Source: an uncultured Candidatus Melainabacteria bacterium (GTDB taxonomy: Bacteria > Cyanobacteriota > Vampirovibrionia > Gastranaerophilales > Gastranaerophilaceae). From it: a stretch of 8,734 bases of DNA. Location: positions 1 to 8,734 of the forward strand of contig CAMHMW010000073.1 of assembly GCA_946186335.1 (NCBI GenBank). The letters run 5' to 3'. Under the pieces are notes generated by a model. It searched no databases. It worked only from the letters and a program-made list of their open reading frames with translations, and was not told the DNA's origin. Numbering within the stretch: position 1 is the first letter of the stretch; every line of letters starts with the position of its first letter. A program made the position numbers and the translations under genes. Below are positions 1-5,513 of the stretch, one piece after another.

Positions 1-1006
1 GCAAATAATTCTTAGAAAACTTATCCTTAAAATCATTCATCGCAGCTTCAAAGTTCGACACATCAATATTTTGTGATTTTATAACTGCTAATTCATTCCT
101 GTACTGCATACTGTTTAATGCAGCATTTCGCAAAATAGTAATAATAGGAATAAAGAACTGTGGACGAACTACATACATTTTTTCAAAGTGATGTGACACA
201 TCTACAATTCCTGAATTATATAGTACACTTTCAGGTTCTAACATACTAACTAGTACAGCATATTCACAATTCTTTTCATGACGGTCTTTATCAAGTTCTG
301 CTAAGAAATCAGTATTCTTCTTTTTCTTACCATTACTATCAGATTCATTTTTCATTTCAAACATTATTGAAATTATTTGATTTCTATCAGAATCATAATC
401 TCTGAATATGTAATCACCTTTGCTACCAGTTCTGGTATCATTATCCTTTCCAAACTCGGCAGATTTAAACCCGGTTGCACGCAGTTGCTCAAATAAGGTT
501 TCACAATGTTGTTCCAAACTTTCACCTAACATTTTTGTAGATAGTTTAGCTTTGAAATCTTTGTAGCGTTCTATTTCTTCATCTTTGAACCTTAATTGTG
601 TTTCATACATATCTTTCAAATTACGCATTTGAAGTTTGTATTCTTTTTCTGCAAGCTCATTTTCATTAGTAAGCTGCACAATAAAATTCTCTTGAGCAGA
701 CATTTTATTGCTTGTTTCTGTTAAGATATTTGCAACTTCAATATCTCGTTCTTTGCTGAATTTAAGTAATTTATTTTTCAGTTCTGCAACTTCCTTATCC
801 TTTTTGGATAATTTACTGTTGAAGTCATTTTCTAAAGTAAGTTTAGAAACTTGAAGTTGATGTTTTAGTTCTTTTTCAAATTCAGCATCTTTTTGCTTTA
901 AATCTGTGGCGAACTCATTATCTCTAACTTGCTTAACTATTGCGTTGTAAAAAGTTTCTTCAACAGAGAATTGTTCACCACACTTAGGGCATTTAATCGT
1001 TTTCAT
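1..1006 (-). CDS. DUF2130 domain-containing protein (C-terminus beyond the window)
   Basis: The frame is open from an ATG at 1006-1004 to the left edge. That gives 335 codons, and the C-terminal part (perhaps 70-90 residues by family length) is missing. The protein starts with a CxxC zinc-knuckle-like motif (C6, C9 in CPKCGEQF). A long charged, probably coiled-coil segment follows at about residues 25-155, and the DUF2130 core starts near residue 158 (KMLGESLEQHCETLFEQLR). The core has G197-D198, then E217-x-K219 inside FEMKNES, then the conserved blocks DKDRHEKNCEYAVLVSML and RPQFFIPIITILRNA. The D...ExK spacing resembles a PD-(D/E)XK nuclease core, but this is only my inference and the function is not established. 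The start is supported by AAAGGA 7 nt upstream. The gene diverges from trpS and looks more AT-rich than the other genes (about 28% GC in four 60-base lines counted by hand). The family assignment is confident; the role is unknown. Confidence 0.85.
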   Translation of the reverse strand, partial: MKTIKCPKCGEQFSVEETFYNAIVKQVRDNEFATDLKQKDAEFEKELKHQLQVSKLTLENDFNSKLSKKDKEVAELKNKLLKFSKERDIEVANILTETSNKMSAQENFIVQLTNENELAEKEYKLQMRNLKDMYETQLRFKDEEIERYKDFKAKLSTKMLGESLEQHCETLFEQLRATGFKSAEFGKDNDTRTGSKGDYIFRDYDSDRNQIISIMFEMKNESDSNGKKKKNTDFLAELDKDRHEKNCEYAVLVSMLEPESVLYNSGIVDVSHHFEKMYVVRPQFFIPIITILRNAALNSMQYRNELAVIKSQNIDVSNFEAAMNDFKDKFSKNYL

Positions 1007-1013
1007 TTTTTCG

Positions 1014-1019
1014 TCCTTT
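1014..1019 (-). promoter_or_regulatory. Ribosome binding site of the DUF2130 gene
   Basis: AAAGGA on the minus strand lies 7 nt before the ATG at 1006. It fixes the start of this partial gene. Confidence 0.7.
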
Positions 1020-1024
1020 CAATT

Positions 1025-1058
1025 TTTGAGTAAATACATTTTTAGGTACCTACTCAAA
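1025..1058. repeat. Inverted repeat upstream of the DUF2130 gene, possible operator
   Basis: Two perfect 8-bp arms, TTTGAGTA (1025-1032) and TACTCAAA (1051-1058), are separated by 18 bases that include the palindrome GGTACC (1045-1050). The repeat lies 19-52 bases ahead of the DUF2130 start codon, where a promoter or operator would be expected. It could bind a dimeric regulator. The long AT-rich loop and the absence of a T-tract argue against a terminator. No function can be proved from sequence. Confidence 0.4.
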
Positions 1059-1201
1059 CAAAGTTTTTGACGAAAAAATTTTTGCTAGATGAAACTGATT
1101 TCGAAATTAAGATAAAAGATGCCTGAAAGTATTATGGGATATGTGTTTATGGGGTATTTAGTGTAATCTAGGTTATAAATCCCACCCCTTTGTAATGTTT
1201 G

Positions 1202-1210
1202 TGTTAGAAT
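1202..1210 (+). promoter_or_regulatory. Possible extended -10 element for trpS
   Basis: TGTTAGAAT fits an extended -10 box (TG, one base, TAGAAT) 25 bases before the trpS start. No good -35 hexamer lies 16-18 bases upstream. A second -10-like box, TATACG (1214-1219), would start transcription inside the ribosome binding site. This is a weak call. Confidence 0.25.
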
Positions 1211-1223
1211 TTCTATACGAACG

Positions 1224-1229
1224 AAAGGA
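1224..1229 (+). promoter_or_regulatory. Ribosome binding site of trpS
   Basis: AAAGGA lies 6 nt before the ATG at 1236. It supports that start, and the protein beginning there aligns from its first residues with known TrpRS N-termini (GMRPTGKLHLGHYLG). Confidence 0.7.
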
Positions 1230-1235
1230 TATTTT

Positions 1236-2237
1236 ATGAAACAGATTATCGTATCAGGTATGCGCCCGACAGGAAAATTACATTTAGGTCACTATCTTGG
1301 CGTTATCCAAAACTGGGTTCAACTTCAGGATAAATATGAATGCTATTTCTTTGCGGCAGACTGGCATGCCCTGACAACAAAATACGATAAAACGGAAAAT
1401 CTGCGCCAAAATACGCTTGATGTGGTTATGGACTGGCTTGCCTGCGGAATTGACCCTGAAAAATCAGTTATATATGTCCAGTCACTTGTTCCCGAAATTG
1501 CGGAACTCAATATTTATCTCGGTATGATAACCCCGCAAAACTGGGTTGAACGTGACCCGACCTTAAAAGATATGGCAAAAATTCTTAAAACAAAAGAAGG
1601 TCAGGGGCAGCAGATAAACTACGGTTTAATGGGCTATCCGGTTTTGATGAGTGCGGATATTATGATGTTTAACGCTGATTTTATTCCTGTCGGAATTGAT
1701 CAGGTTGCGCACATTGAAATTACCCGCGATATTGCAAGACGTTTCAATAACCTCTACGGAGAAGAATTTTTCAAAGAATCAAAACCGCTTTTAAATAATT
1801 GCTCTCTAATCTGCGGACTTGACGGGAACAAAATGGGTAAATCTTTCAATAACGACATAAAAATTTCCGACACCGCAGAAGAAACCTCAAAGAAAGTTAT
1901 GACAGCAATTACAGACCGTTCAAGATTAAGAAAAGACGATTTGGGACACCCTGATGAGTGTGAAGTTGCATTCAAATACTGGAAGATTTTTGGCTCAGAG
2001 GAAGAAGTTTCAAACGTCAGATGCGAATGCGAACAGGGGCAAAGAGGCTGCGCTCAGTGTAAACGTCAGTTGGCTGAAAAAATCAATTCGGAATTTGAAC
2101 AAATAAGAGAACGCAGAAAATATTATGAAGAACATCCGGAAATTGTTGAAAAAATCATTGCGGAGGGTTCTGCAAAAGCCCGTGAAAAGGCTAAAGAAGT
2201 TCTGGCACATGTTCGTAAACTTGTCAGAATGTATTAA
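1236..2237 (+). CDS. trpS: Tryptophan--tRNA ligase with an iron-sulfur cluster motif
   Basis: This is a cytoplasmic class Ic aminoacyl-tRNA synthetase that charges tRNA-Trp with tryptophan using ATP. The 333 residues match the usual bacterial length. The HIGH motif is H16-L-G-H19 within GMRPTGKLHLGHYLG, and the KMSKS loop is K199-M-G-K-S203. M138 and D141 in YPVLMSAD match the indole-recognising Met and Asp known from the Bacillus stearothermophilus enzyme. The C-terminal domain carries C242, C265, C272 and C275, exactly the C-x22-C-x6-C-x2-C pattern that holds a [4Fe-4S] cluster in Thermotoga maritima TrpRS. Most TrpRS lack it. The gene appears to have its own promoter region and is followed by a 52-nt gap before ssb. 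I see neither a T-box nor a trp leader peptide. The identification is very secure. Cluster binding is inferred from the motif. Confidence 0.97.
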   Translation: MKQIIVSGMRPTGKLHLGHYLGVIQNWVQLQDKYECYFFAADWHALTTKYDKTENLRQNTLDVVMDWLACGIDPEKSVIYVQSLVPEIAELNIYLGMITPQNWVERDPTLKDMAKILKTKEGQGQQINYGLMGYPVLMSADIMMFNADFIPVGIDQVAHIEITRDIARRFNNLYGEEFFKESKPLLNNCSLICGLDGNKMGKSFNNDIKISDTAEETSKKVMTAITDRSRLRKDDLGHPDECEVAFKYWKIFGSEEEVSNVRCECEQGQRGCAQCKRQLAEKINSEFEQIRERRKYYEEHPEIVEKIIAEGSAKAREKAKEVLAHVRKLVRMY

Positions 2238-2250
2238 TAAATTTTTCGTG

Positions 2251-2256
2251 TATAAT
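2251..2256 (+). promoter_or_regulatory. -10 box, probable promoter of the ssb operon
   Basis: A perfect TATAAT sits 34 bases before the ssb start, in the short gap after trpS. The -35 position (about 2228-2233) overlaps the end of trpS and is poor (AATGTA), so the promoter would rely on its -10 box. Transcription would begin near 2263 and give a leader of about 27 nt. Read-through from trpS is also possible because no terminator is visible between the genes. Confidence 0.45.
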
Positions 2257-2276
2257 ATATGTTATTAAAAGGATAT

Positions 2277-2281
2277 GAGGT
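2277..2281 (+). promoter_or_regulatory. Ribosome binding site of ssb
   Basis: GAGGT lies 8 nt before the ATG at 2290. A second purine stretch, AAAGGA (2268-2273), is too far away to be the main site. Confidence 0.55.
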
Positions 2282-2289
2282 AGAATAAT

Positions 2290-2637
2290 ATGAATACGGT
2301 TACAATAGTTGGCAGAGTCGGCAGAGATGCATCAGAAGACTACAAAGCTTTTGATTCAGGAAAAACAAAAGCCAGATTTTCTGTTGCGGTAAATCGCTGG
2401 GATTCAAAAACAAAAGCGGAAGTTACAGACTGGTATAATGTTGAAATTTGGGACAAACAGGCTGATTTTGCTTATGAATACGTAAAAAAAGGTCGTCAGG
2501 TTGCAATTGACGGAGCTATTGCAAACAATCGCTGGACAGACAAGGCATCAGGGGATGAAAAAGAATCATTCTTTATCAGAGCAAACACAATCAAATTGCT
2601 CGGTTCCCGCAACGACGTGGATAATTCGGCAGCATAA
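2290..2637 (+). CDS. ssb: Small single-stranded DNA-binding protein (OB fold)
   Basis: SSB coats single-stranded DNA during replication, repair and recombination. These 115 residues are essentially one OB fold. It opens with MNTVTIVGRVGRD, followed by the FSVAVNRW strand (30-37), DWYNVEIWDKQADFAYEYV (47-65), KKGRQVAIDGAI (67-78), RWTDKASGDE (81-90) and a closing LLGSRND (103-109). The WYNVEIW block, the RW-x-D-x-x-SG spacing and the LLGSR ending resemble the small SSBs of cyanobacteria. The protein stops at VDNSAA, so the flexible linker and acidic DDDIPF-type tip that recruits partners in most bacterial SSBs are absent. The gene overlaps the following kinase by 1 nt (TAATG), which implies translational coupling. 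It may be the only SSB or an accessory one; the window cannot tell. Confidence 0.93.
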   Translation: MNTVTIVGRVGRDASEDYKAFDSGKTKARFSVAVNRWDSKTKAEVTDWYNVEIWDKQADFAYEYVKKGRQVAIDGAIANNRWTDKASGDEKESFFIRANTIKLLGSRNDVDNSAA

Positions 2638-3953
2638 TGATTACAAACTATACTACTATCGGAATTATTGCGGATGACCTCACCGGGGCAAATGATACCG
2701 CATTACAATTTAAACTAAACGGTGCAGACACTAATATTCTGCTCAATCCTTTTATTGAGCCAAAGTTATCTGCAACTGAACAGGCATGGGCTATCTCAAC
2801 GGAATCACGAAACATTAACCCGAAAGATGCCTTTGAAAATGTTGAAACCGCAACCAAAATGTTTGTGGAAAAAATTAATCCCGATTTCTTTTATAAAAAA
2901 ATTGACTCGACAGTAAGAGGTAATATTGCTGTTGAAATTCTTTCCATGCTTGAAGTTTTGGACTGGGATGCTGCGGTAATCATGCCGGCATTTCCGCAGG
3001 AGGGAAGAACAACAGTCGGCGGATATCACCTATTAAGAGGTACTCCTATTGAACGTACCGAGATGGCACGCGACCCGCATTCCCCGATTTCGGAATCACA
3101 TCTTCCGACACTTTTAAAACAACAACTCGGCGAAAAACTTGATTATCTCGTTGATAATATTGAACTCAAAATTATTATGGACGGGGCAGGTCCTATTCTA
3201 AAAGATATAAACAAAAAAGTTGAAAACGGAGTAAAAATTATTGTAATGGATTCCGTTTCAACAACTGATTTAGAACAAATCGCACTGGCTATGGATAAAT
3301 CAAATTACAAACTTTTGCCTGTTGGAACTGCTGCTGCGGCTAAGGTCCTGAGTAATATCTGGTTCCCCTCAAAAGAAGAAGATGTTCTCCCCGTAAAATT
3401 ACCAAAACTCCCGAAATTTATTGTATCGGGAAGCGCAACTCAAATAACCGCAACTCAGATAGATAAACTAGAGCAAAGTGAAGATTACGAGGACAAATGC
3501 CTTGCTATTGAACTTAATATGGAAACAGTATTAAACGGCGTAAATGAAGATTTGGTGGAACGTATTGTTTCTAATCTGAACGGGGATAATATCGTTTTGG
3601 TTCATACCTCAAAATTACTTATAAATTTTGACGGTTTTTCGGAAGATACCGCAAATGCCGATTTGACAAAATCAGGACTTGCAAACATTATAACAGATTT
3701 TCTTGCGGATTTAACAAAAAGAGTTCTTGAAAAGAAAAAAGCCGTACTTATCACGCTCGGCGGAGAAACTTCCTACAAGTGCTGCAATCGAATTAACGCA
3801 GAGCAACTGCAACTGATTGACGAAGTTTTACCCGCAATCGCACTGAGCAAAAATGCTAATGCCGATCAGTGGATTGTTACAAAATCAGGTAATCTCGGCG
3901 GCGTTAATACTCTGCTTGAAATCCTTAAATATTTTGAAAAACACGAAGAATAA
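2637..3953 (+). CDS. Four-carbon acid sugar kinase family protein (DUF1537/OtnK type)
   Basis: Members of this family phosphorylate the 4-hydroxyl of four-carbon sugar acids such as D-erythronate and D- or L-threonate, using ATP. The 438 residues fit the family length and both domains are complete. The N-terminal substrate domain has ADDLTGAND (12-20), KKIDSTVRGNIAVEI (87-101), PAFPQEGRTTVGGYH (117-131) and DPHSPISES (146-154). The C-terminal nucleotide domain has VSGSATQITATQ (263-274), LGGETSY (374-380) and VTKSGNLGG (414-422). The ATG at 2637 overlaps the ssb stop by 1 nt, and no separate ribosome site is obvious, so translation is probably coupled to ssb. Only 3 nt separate it from the pdxA-like gene. 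This kinase plus PdxA2 pairing is known from acid-sugar catabolic loci. The substrate here is not known. Phosphorylation of 4-hydroxythreonine for vitamin B6 synthesis is a speculative alternative. Confidence 0.9.
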   Translation: MITNYTTIGIIADDLTGANDTALQFKLNGADTNILLNPFIEPKLSATEQAWAISTESRNINPKDAFENVETATKMFVEKINPDFFYKKIDSTVRGNIAVEILSMLEVLDWDAAVIMPAFPQEGRTTVGGYHLLRGTPIERTEMARDPHSPISESHLPTLLKQQLGEKLDYLVDNIELKIIMDGAGPILKDINKKVENGVKIIVMDSVSTTDLEQIALAMDKSNYKLLPVGTAAAAKVLSNIWFPSKEEDVLPVKLPKLPKFIVSGSATQITATQIDKLEQSEDYEDKCLAIELNMETVLNGVNEDLVERIVSNLNGDNIVLVHTSKLLINFDGFSEDTANADLTKSGLANIITDFLADLTKRVLEKKKAVLITLGGETSYKCCNRINAEQLQLIDEVLPAIALSKNANADQWIVTKSGNLGGVNTLLEILKYFEKHEE

Positions 3954-3956
3954 CAA

Positions 3957-4880
3957 ATGAACAAAATTGCGATTACAACAGGCGACCCAAACGGTATAGG
4001 GGCTGAAATTACCATAAAAGCACTGAGAGAACTTGATTTATCTCCCGATGATGTTTTACTGGTTTCAAACAAAGATATTCTGAAATTTTACGGCGGAAAG
4101 GACATTTGTGAAAAATATGAAATCTGCGAAATTCCGTATCTGACGGGAAATATTACCCCCGGTAAACCGACAAAAGAAAGCGGAGAGTTTTCTTTTCAGT
4201 CATTAAAAAAAGTTTGCGAAATAAAGCCAAAAGCAATTGTAACCGCTCCTGTTGCCAAAAATGCACTCCATCTTGCGGGGCATATTTTTAACGGACAGAC
4301 AGAGATTTTACAGCACTATCTTGCCCGTGATAATCAGTCAGCAGAAATGCTTTTTGTTGCAAAAACTTTCAGAGTTCTGCTTTTGACCCGTCATTGTGCC
4401 TTAAAAGACGTAACTCTCACAAAAGATATTGTCATTAAAAAGGTCAGAAATCTTGTTAAAACCTTTGAAAATCAGTTTGGAATTACAAATCCTAAATTTG
4501 CACTCTGCGGATTTAACCCGCACGCAGGAGAAGACGGAATTTTGGGGTGTGAAGAAAAAGATATTCTTATTCCTGCCGTTAAATTTTTAAACGCTGACGG
4601 TATAAATATCACAATGCCATTACCGTCTGACACCTTGTTTGTGGAAGCAGCAAAAGGTTATCTGACAGGAGACGAAATTCCTTATGACTGTTATATTGCA
4701 AACTACCACGATCAGGGGTTAATTCCGATAAAAACCGTTGCGGGTGACAAGACAGTTAATATGACAATAGGACTTGATATAGTAAGGACATCTCCGGGAC
4801 ACGGTACGGCATTTGATATTGCGGGGGAAAATATTGCACGCCCTGACGGGATGAAAGAAGCAATAAAAACAGTTTTATAA
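3957..4880 (+). CDS. pdxA: PdxA-family 4-phosphate dehydrogenase (4-hydroxythreonine-4-phosphate or acid-sugar phosphate)
   Basis: This is a cytoplasmic NAD-dependent, metal-requiring dehydrogenase. PdxA oxidises 4-phosphohydroxy-L-threonine in the DXP-dependent pyridoxal phosphate pathway. The PdxA2 branch oxidises 4-phospho-D-threonate or 4-phospho-D-erythronate, and decarboxylation then gives dihydroxyacetone phosphate. Visible motifs are ITTGDPNGIGAEI (6-18), HIFNGQTEIL (109-118), GFNPHAGEDG (185-194), NYHDQGLIPIK (249-259) and RTSPGHGTAFDIAG (277-290). H146, H189 and H251 match the three metal-binding histidines. At 307 residues it is slightly shorter than Escherichia coli PdxA (329), but no motif is lost. 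It follows the sugar-acid kinase by 3 nt, which favours the PdxA2 role, while a housekeeping B6 role stays possible. There is no strong ribosome site, so translation is probably coupled. Its 3' end overlaps the convergent nuclease gene by 6 nt. Confidence 0.92.
   Translation: MNKIAITTGDPNGIGAEITIKALRELDLSPDDVLLVSNKDILKFYGGKDICEKYEICEIPYLTGNITPGKPTKESGEFSFQSLKKVCEIKPKAIVTAPVAKNALHLAGHIFNGQTEILQHYLARDNQSAEMLFVAKTFRVLLLTRHCALKDVTLTKDIVIKKVRNLVKTFENQFGITNPKFALCGFNPHAGEDGILGCEEKDILIPAVKFLNADGINITMPLPSDTLFVEAAKGYLTGDEIPYDCYIANYHDQGLIPIKTVAGDKTVNMTIGLDIVRTSPGHGTAFDIAGENIARPDGMKEAIKTVL
4875..4880. other. Tail-to-tail overlap of pdxA and the nuclease gene
   Basis: The pdxA stop TAA (4878-4880) is read on the minus strand as TTA, the final leucine codon of the nuclease, whose own stop is 4877-4875. 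The convergent genes therefore share 6 bp and there is no room for a terminator between them. Each transcript must end inside the other gene, which gives antisense 3' ends. Confidence 0.85.
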
Positions 4881-5513
4881 CTCTTTTGTGCAAAACCCGT
4901 TATATTCACAAGTTTTACAGTTTTCACAAAGGGGTTTATACAATTTGTCGGAATTAATCTTTTCACAAATTTTCGTTATCATTTTCCCGTATTCGTTCTT
5001 TAGTTGCGGAGTGAAAGTTATTACATCATCACGATTATCTTTTAGGTTTATATAAACAAATTCAAGACTTTCATAATTTTTCAGATGCCTGTCCAAACAC
5101 AGAAGATAGGTCATTGTCTGATAATCATACTGCGCATTTTTCGGAGTTGAACCCGTTTTGTAATCAAGAATATAATACTTTTCACCCTCGCACATAACAG
5201 CATCAAGCCGTCCTCCTATCCAGAAATTCGAAATTTTACACGAAAGTTGATATTCTGATTTTAAACATTTTTTCAGGAAATACAAATTTGCCAAAAGCGT
5301 TTGCCAGACGGCTCTTTCTTCCGGAGTAAGGGCGGTTTCAATCTGAGAAATATCTATTCCCGAAAGATAATAATTTGCAAGTGCGTGAATTTTTTTACCT
5401 TTTTCAAACGGAGTTGAAAGACGTGGAACATTTACCCGTTCAACATAAGTAAAATAAAATTTTCTCGGACAGGTTTGATAGGTTTTTAGCATATGCGGAG
5501 AATATATTATCAT
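4875..5513 (-). CDS. RecB-family PD-(D/E)XK nuclease with AddB/Cas4-type iron-sulfur cysteines
   Basis: This is a 212-residue single-domain nuclease. It starts with SPHMLKTYQTCPRKFYF (5-21), the usual opening of RecB-family nucleases, and C15 lies within it. The catalytic set follows in order: H43 in GKKIHALA, D104 in GGRLDAV, D117-Y-K119 in ILDYKTG, and Q132-x3-Y136. The C-terminus has C199-x2-C202-x5-C208. Together with C15 this matches the spacing of the [4Fe-4S] cluster in AddB and Cas4 nucleases. C196 is an extra cysteine. The ATG overlaps the helicase stop (ATGA) and has the strongest ribosome site in the window, so the two proteins are probably made together and act as one complex on DNA ends. 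No cas1 or cas2 gene or CRISPR array is nearby, so I do not call it Cas4. The family is secure; the pathway is inferred from its neighbour. Confidence 0.9.
   Translation of the reverse strand: MIIYSPHMLKTYQTCPRKFYFTYVERVNVPRLSTPFEKGKKIHALANYYLSGIDISQIETALTPEERAVWQTLLANLYFLKKCLKSEYQLSCKISNFWIGGRLDAVMCEGEKYYILDYKTGSTPKNAQYDYQTMTYLLCLDRHLKNYESLEFVYINLKDNRDDVITFTPQLKNEYGKMITKICEKINSDKLYKPLCENCKTCEYNGFCTKEL

Larger units (their letters stand above)
1007..1235. other. Divergent intergenic region between the DUF2130 gene and trpS
   Basis: These 229 bases separate two divergent genes and must hold both promoters. I see the inverted repeat at 1025-1058, an A/T run around 1072-1083, and a G/C-rich patch near 1181-1188. 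There is no convincing ORF, no tRNA and no T-box leader: the conserved T-box antiterminator core is absent and the leader is short. A weak imperfect hairpin could form between ATTTA (about 1156) and TAAAT (about 1176), but it is not convincing. Confidence 0.6.

Noticed and set aside
1136..1183. GGGAT...ATCCC repeat upstream of trpS as a structured RNA
   Set aside because: Only five paired bases enclose a 38-base loop. It is not stable enough to call.
1060..1235. T-box or trp leader controlling trpS
   Set aside because: There is no conserved T-box antiterminator core, no run of Trp codons in a leader ORF and no terminator hairpin with a T-tract. The leader is also short.
1754..1975. Minus-strand ORF inside trpS, and similar ones at 2010-2210, 2648-2857 and 4712-4966
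   Set aside because: They lie fully or mostly inside well-supported genes on the other strand and show no family signature.
2234..2268. Terminator hairpin after trpS from TTAATAA and TTATTAA
   Set aside because: The arms are 7 bp of pure A/T with a 21-base loop and there is no T-tract. The loop contains a perfect TATAAT, so a promoter fits better.
4875..5513. Nuclease as Cas4 of a CRISPR system
   Set aside because: The cysteine and catalytic pattern is shared with AddB. No cas1, cas2 or repeat array is visible, and the gene is coupled to a UvrD-type helicase.
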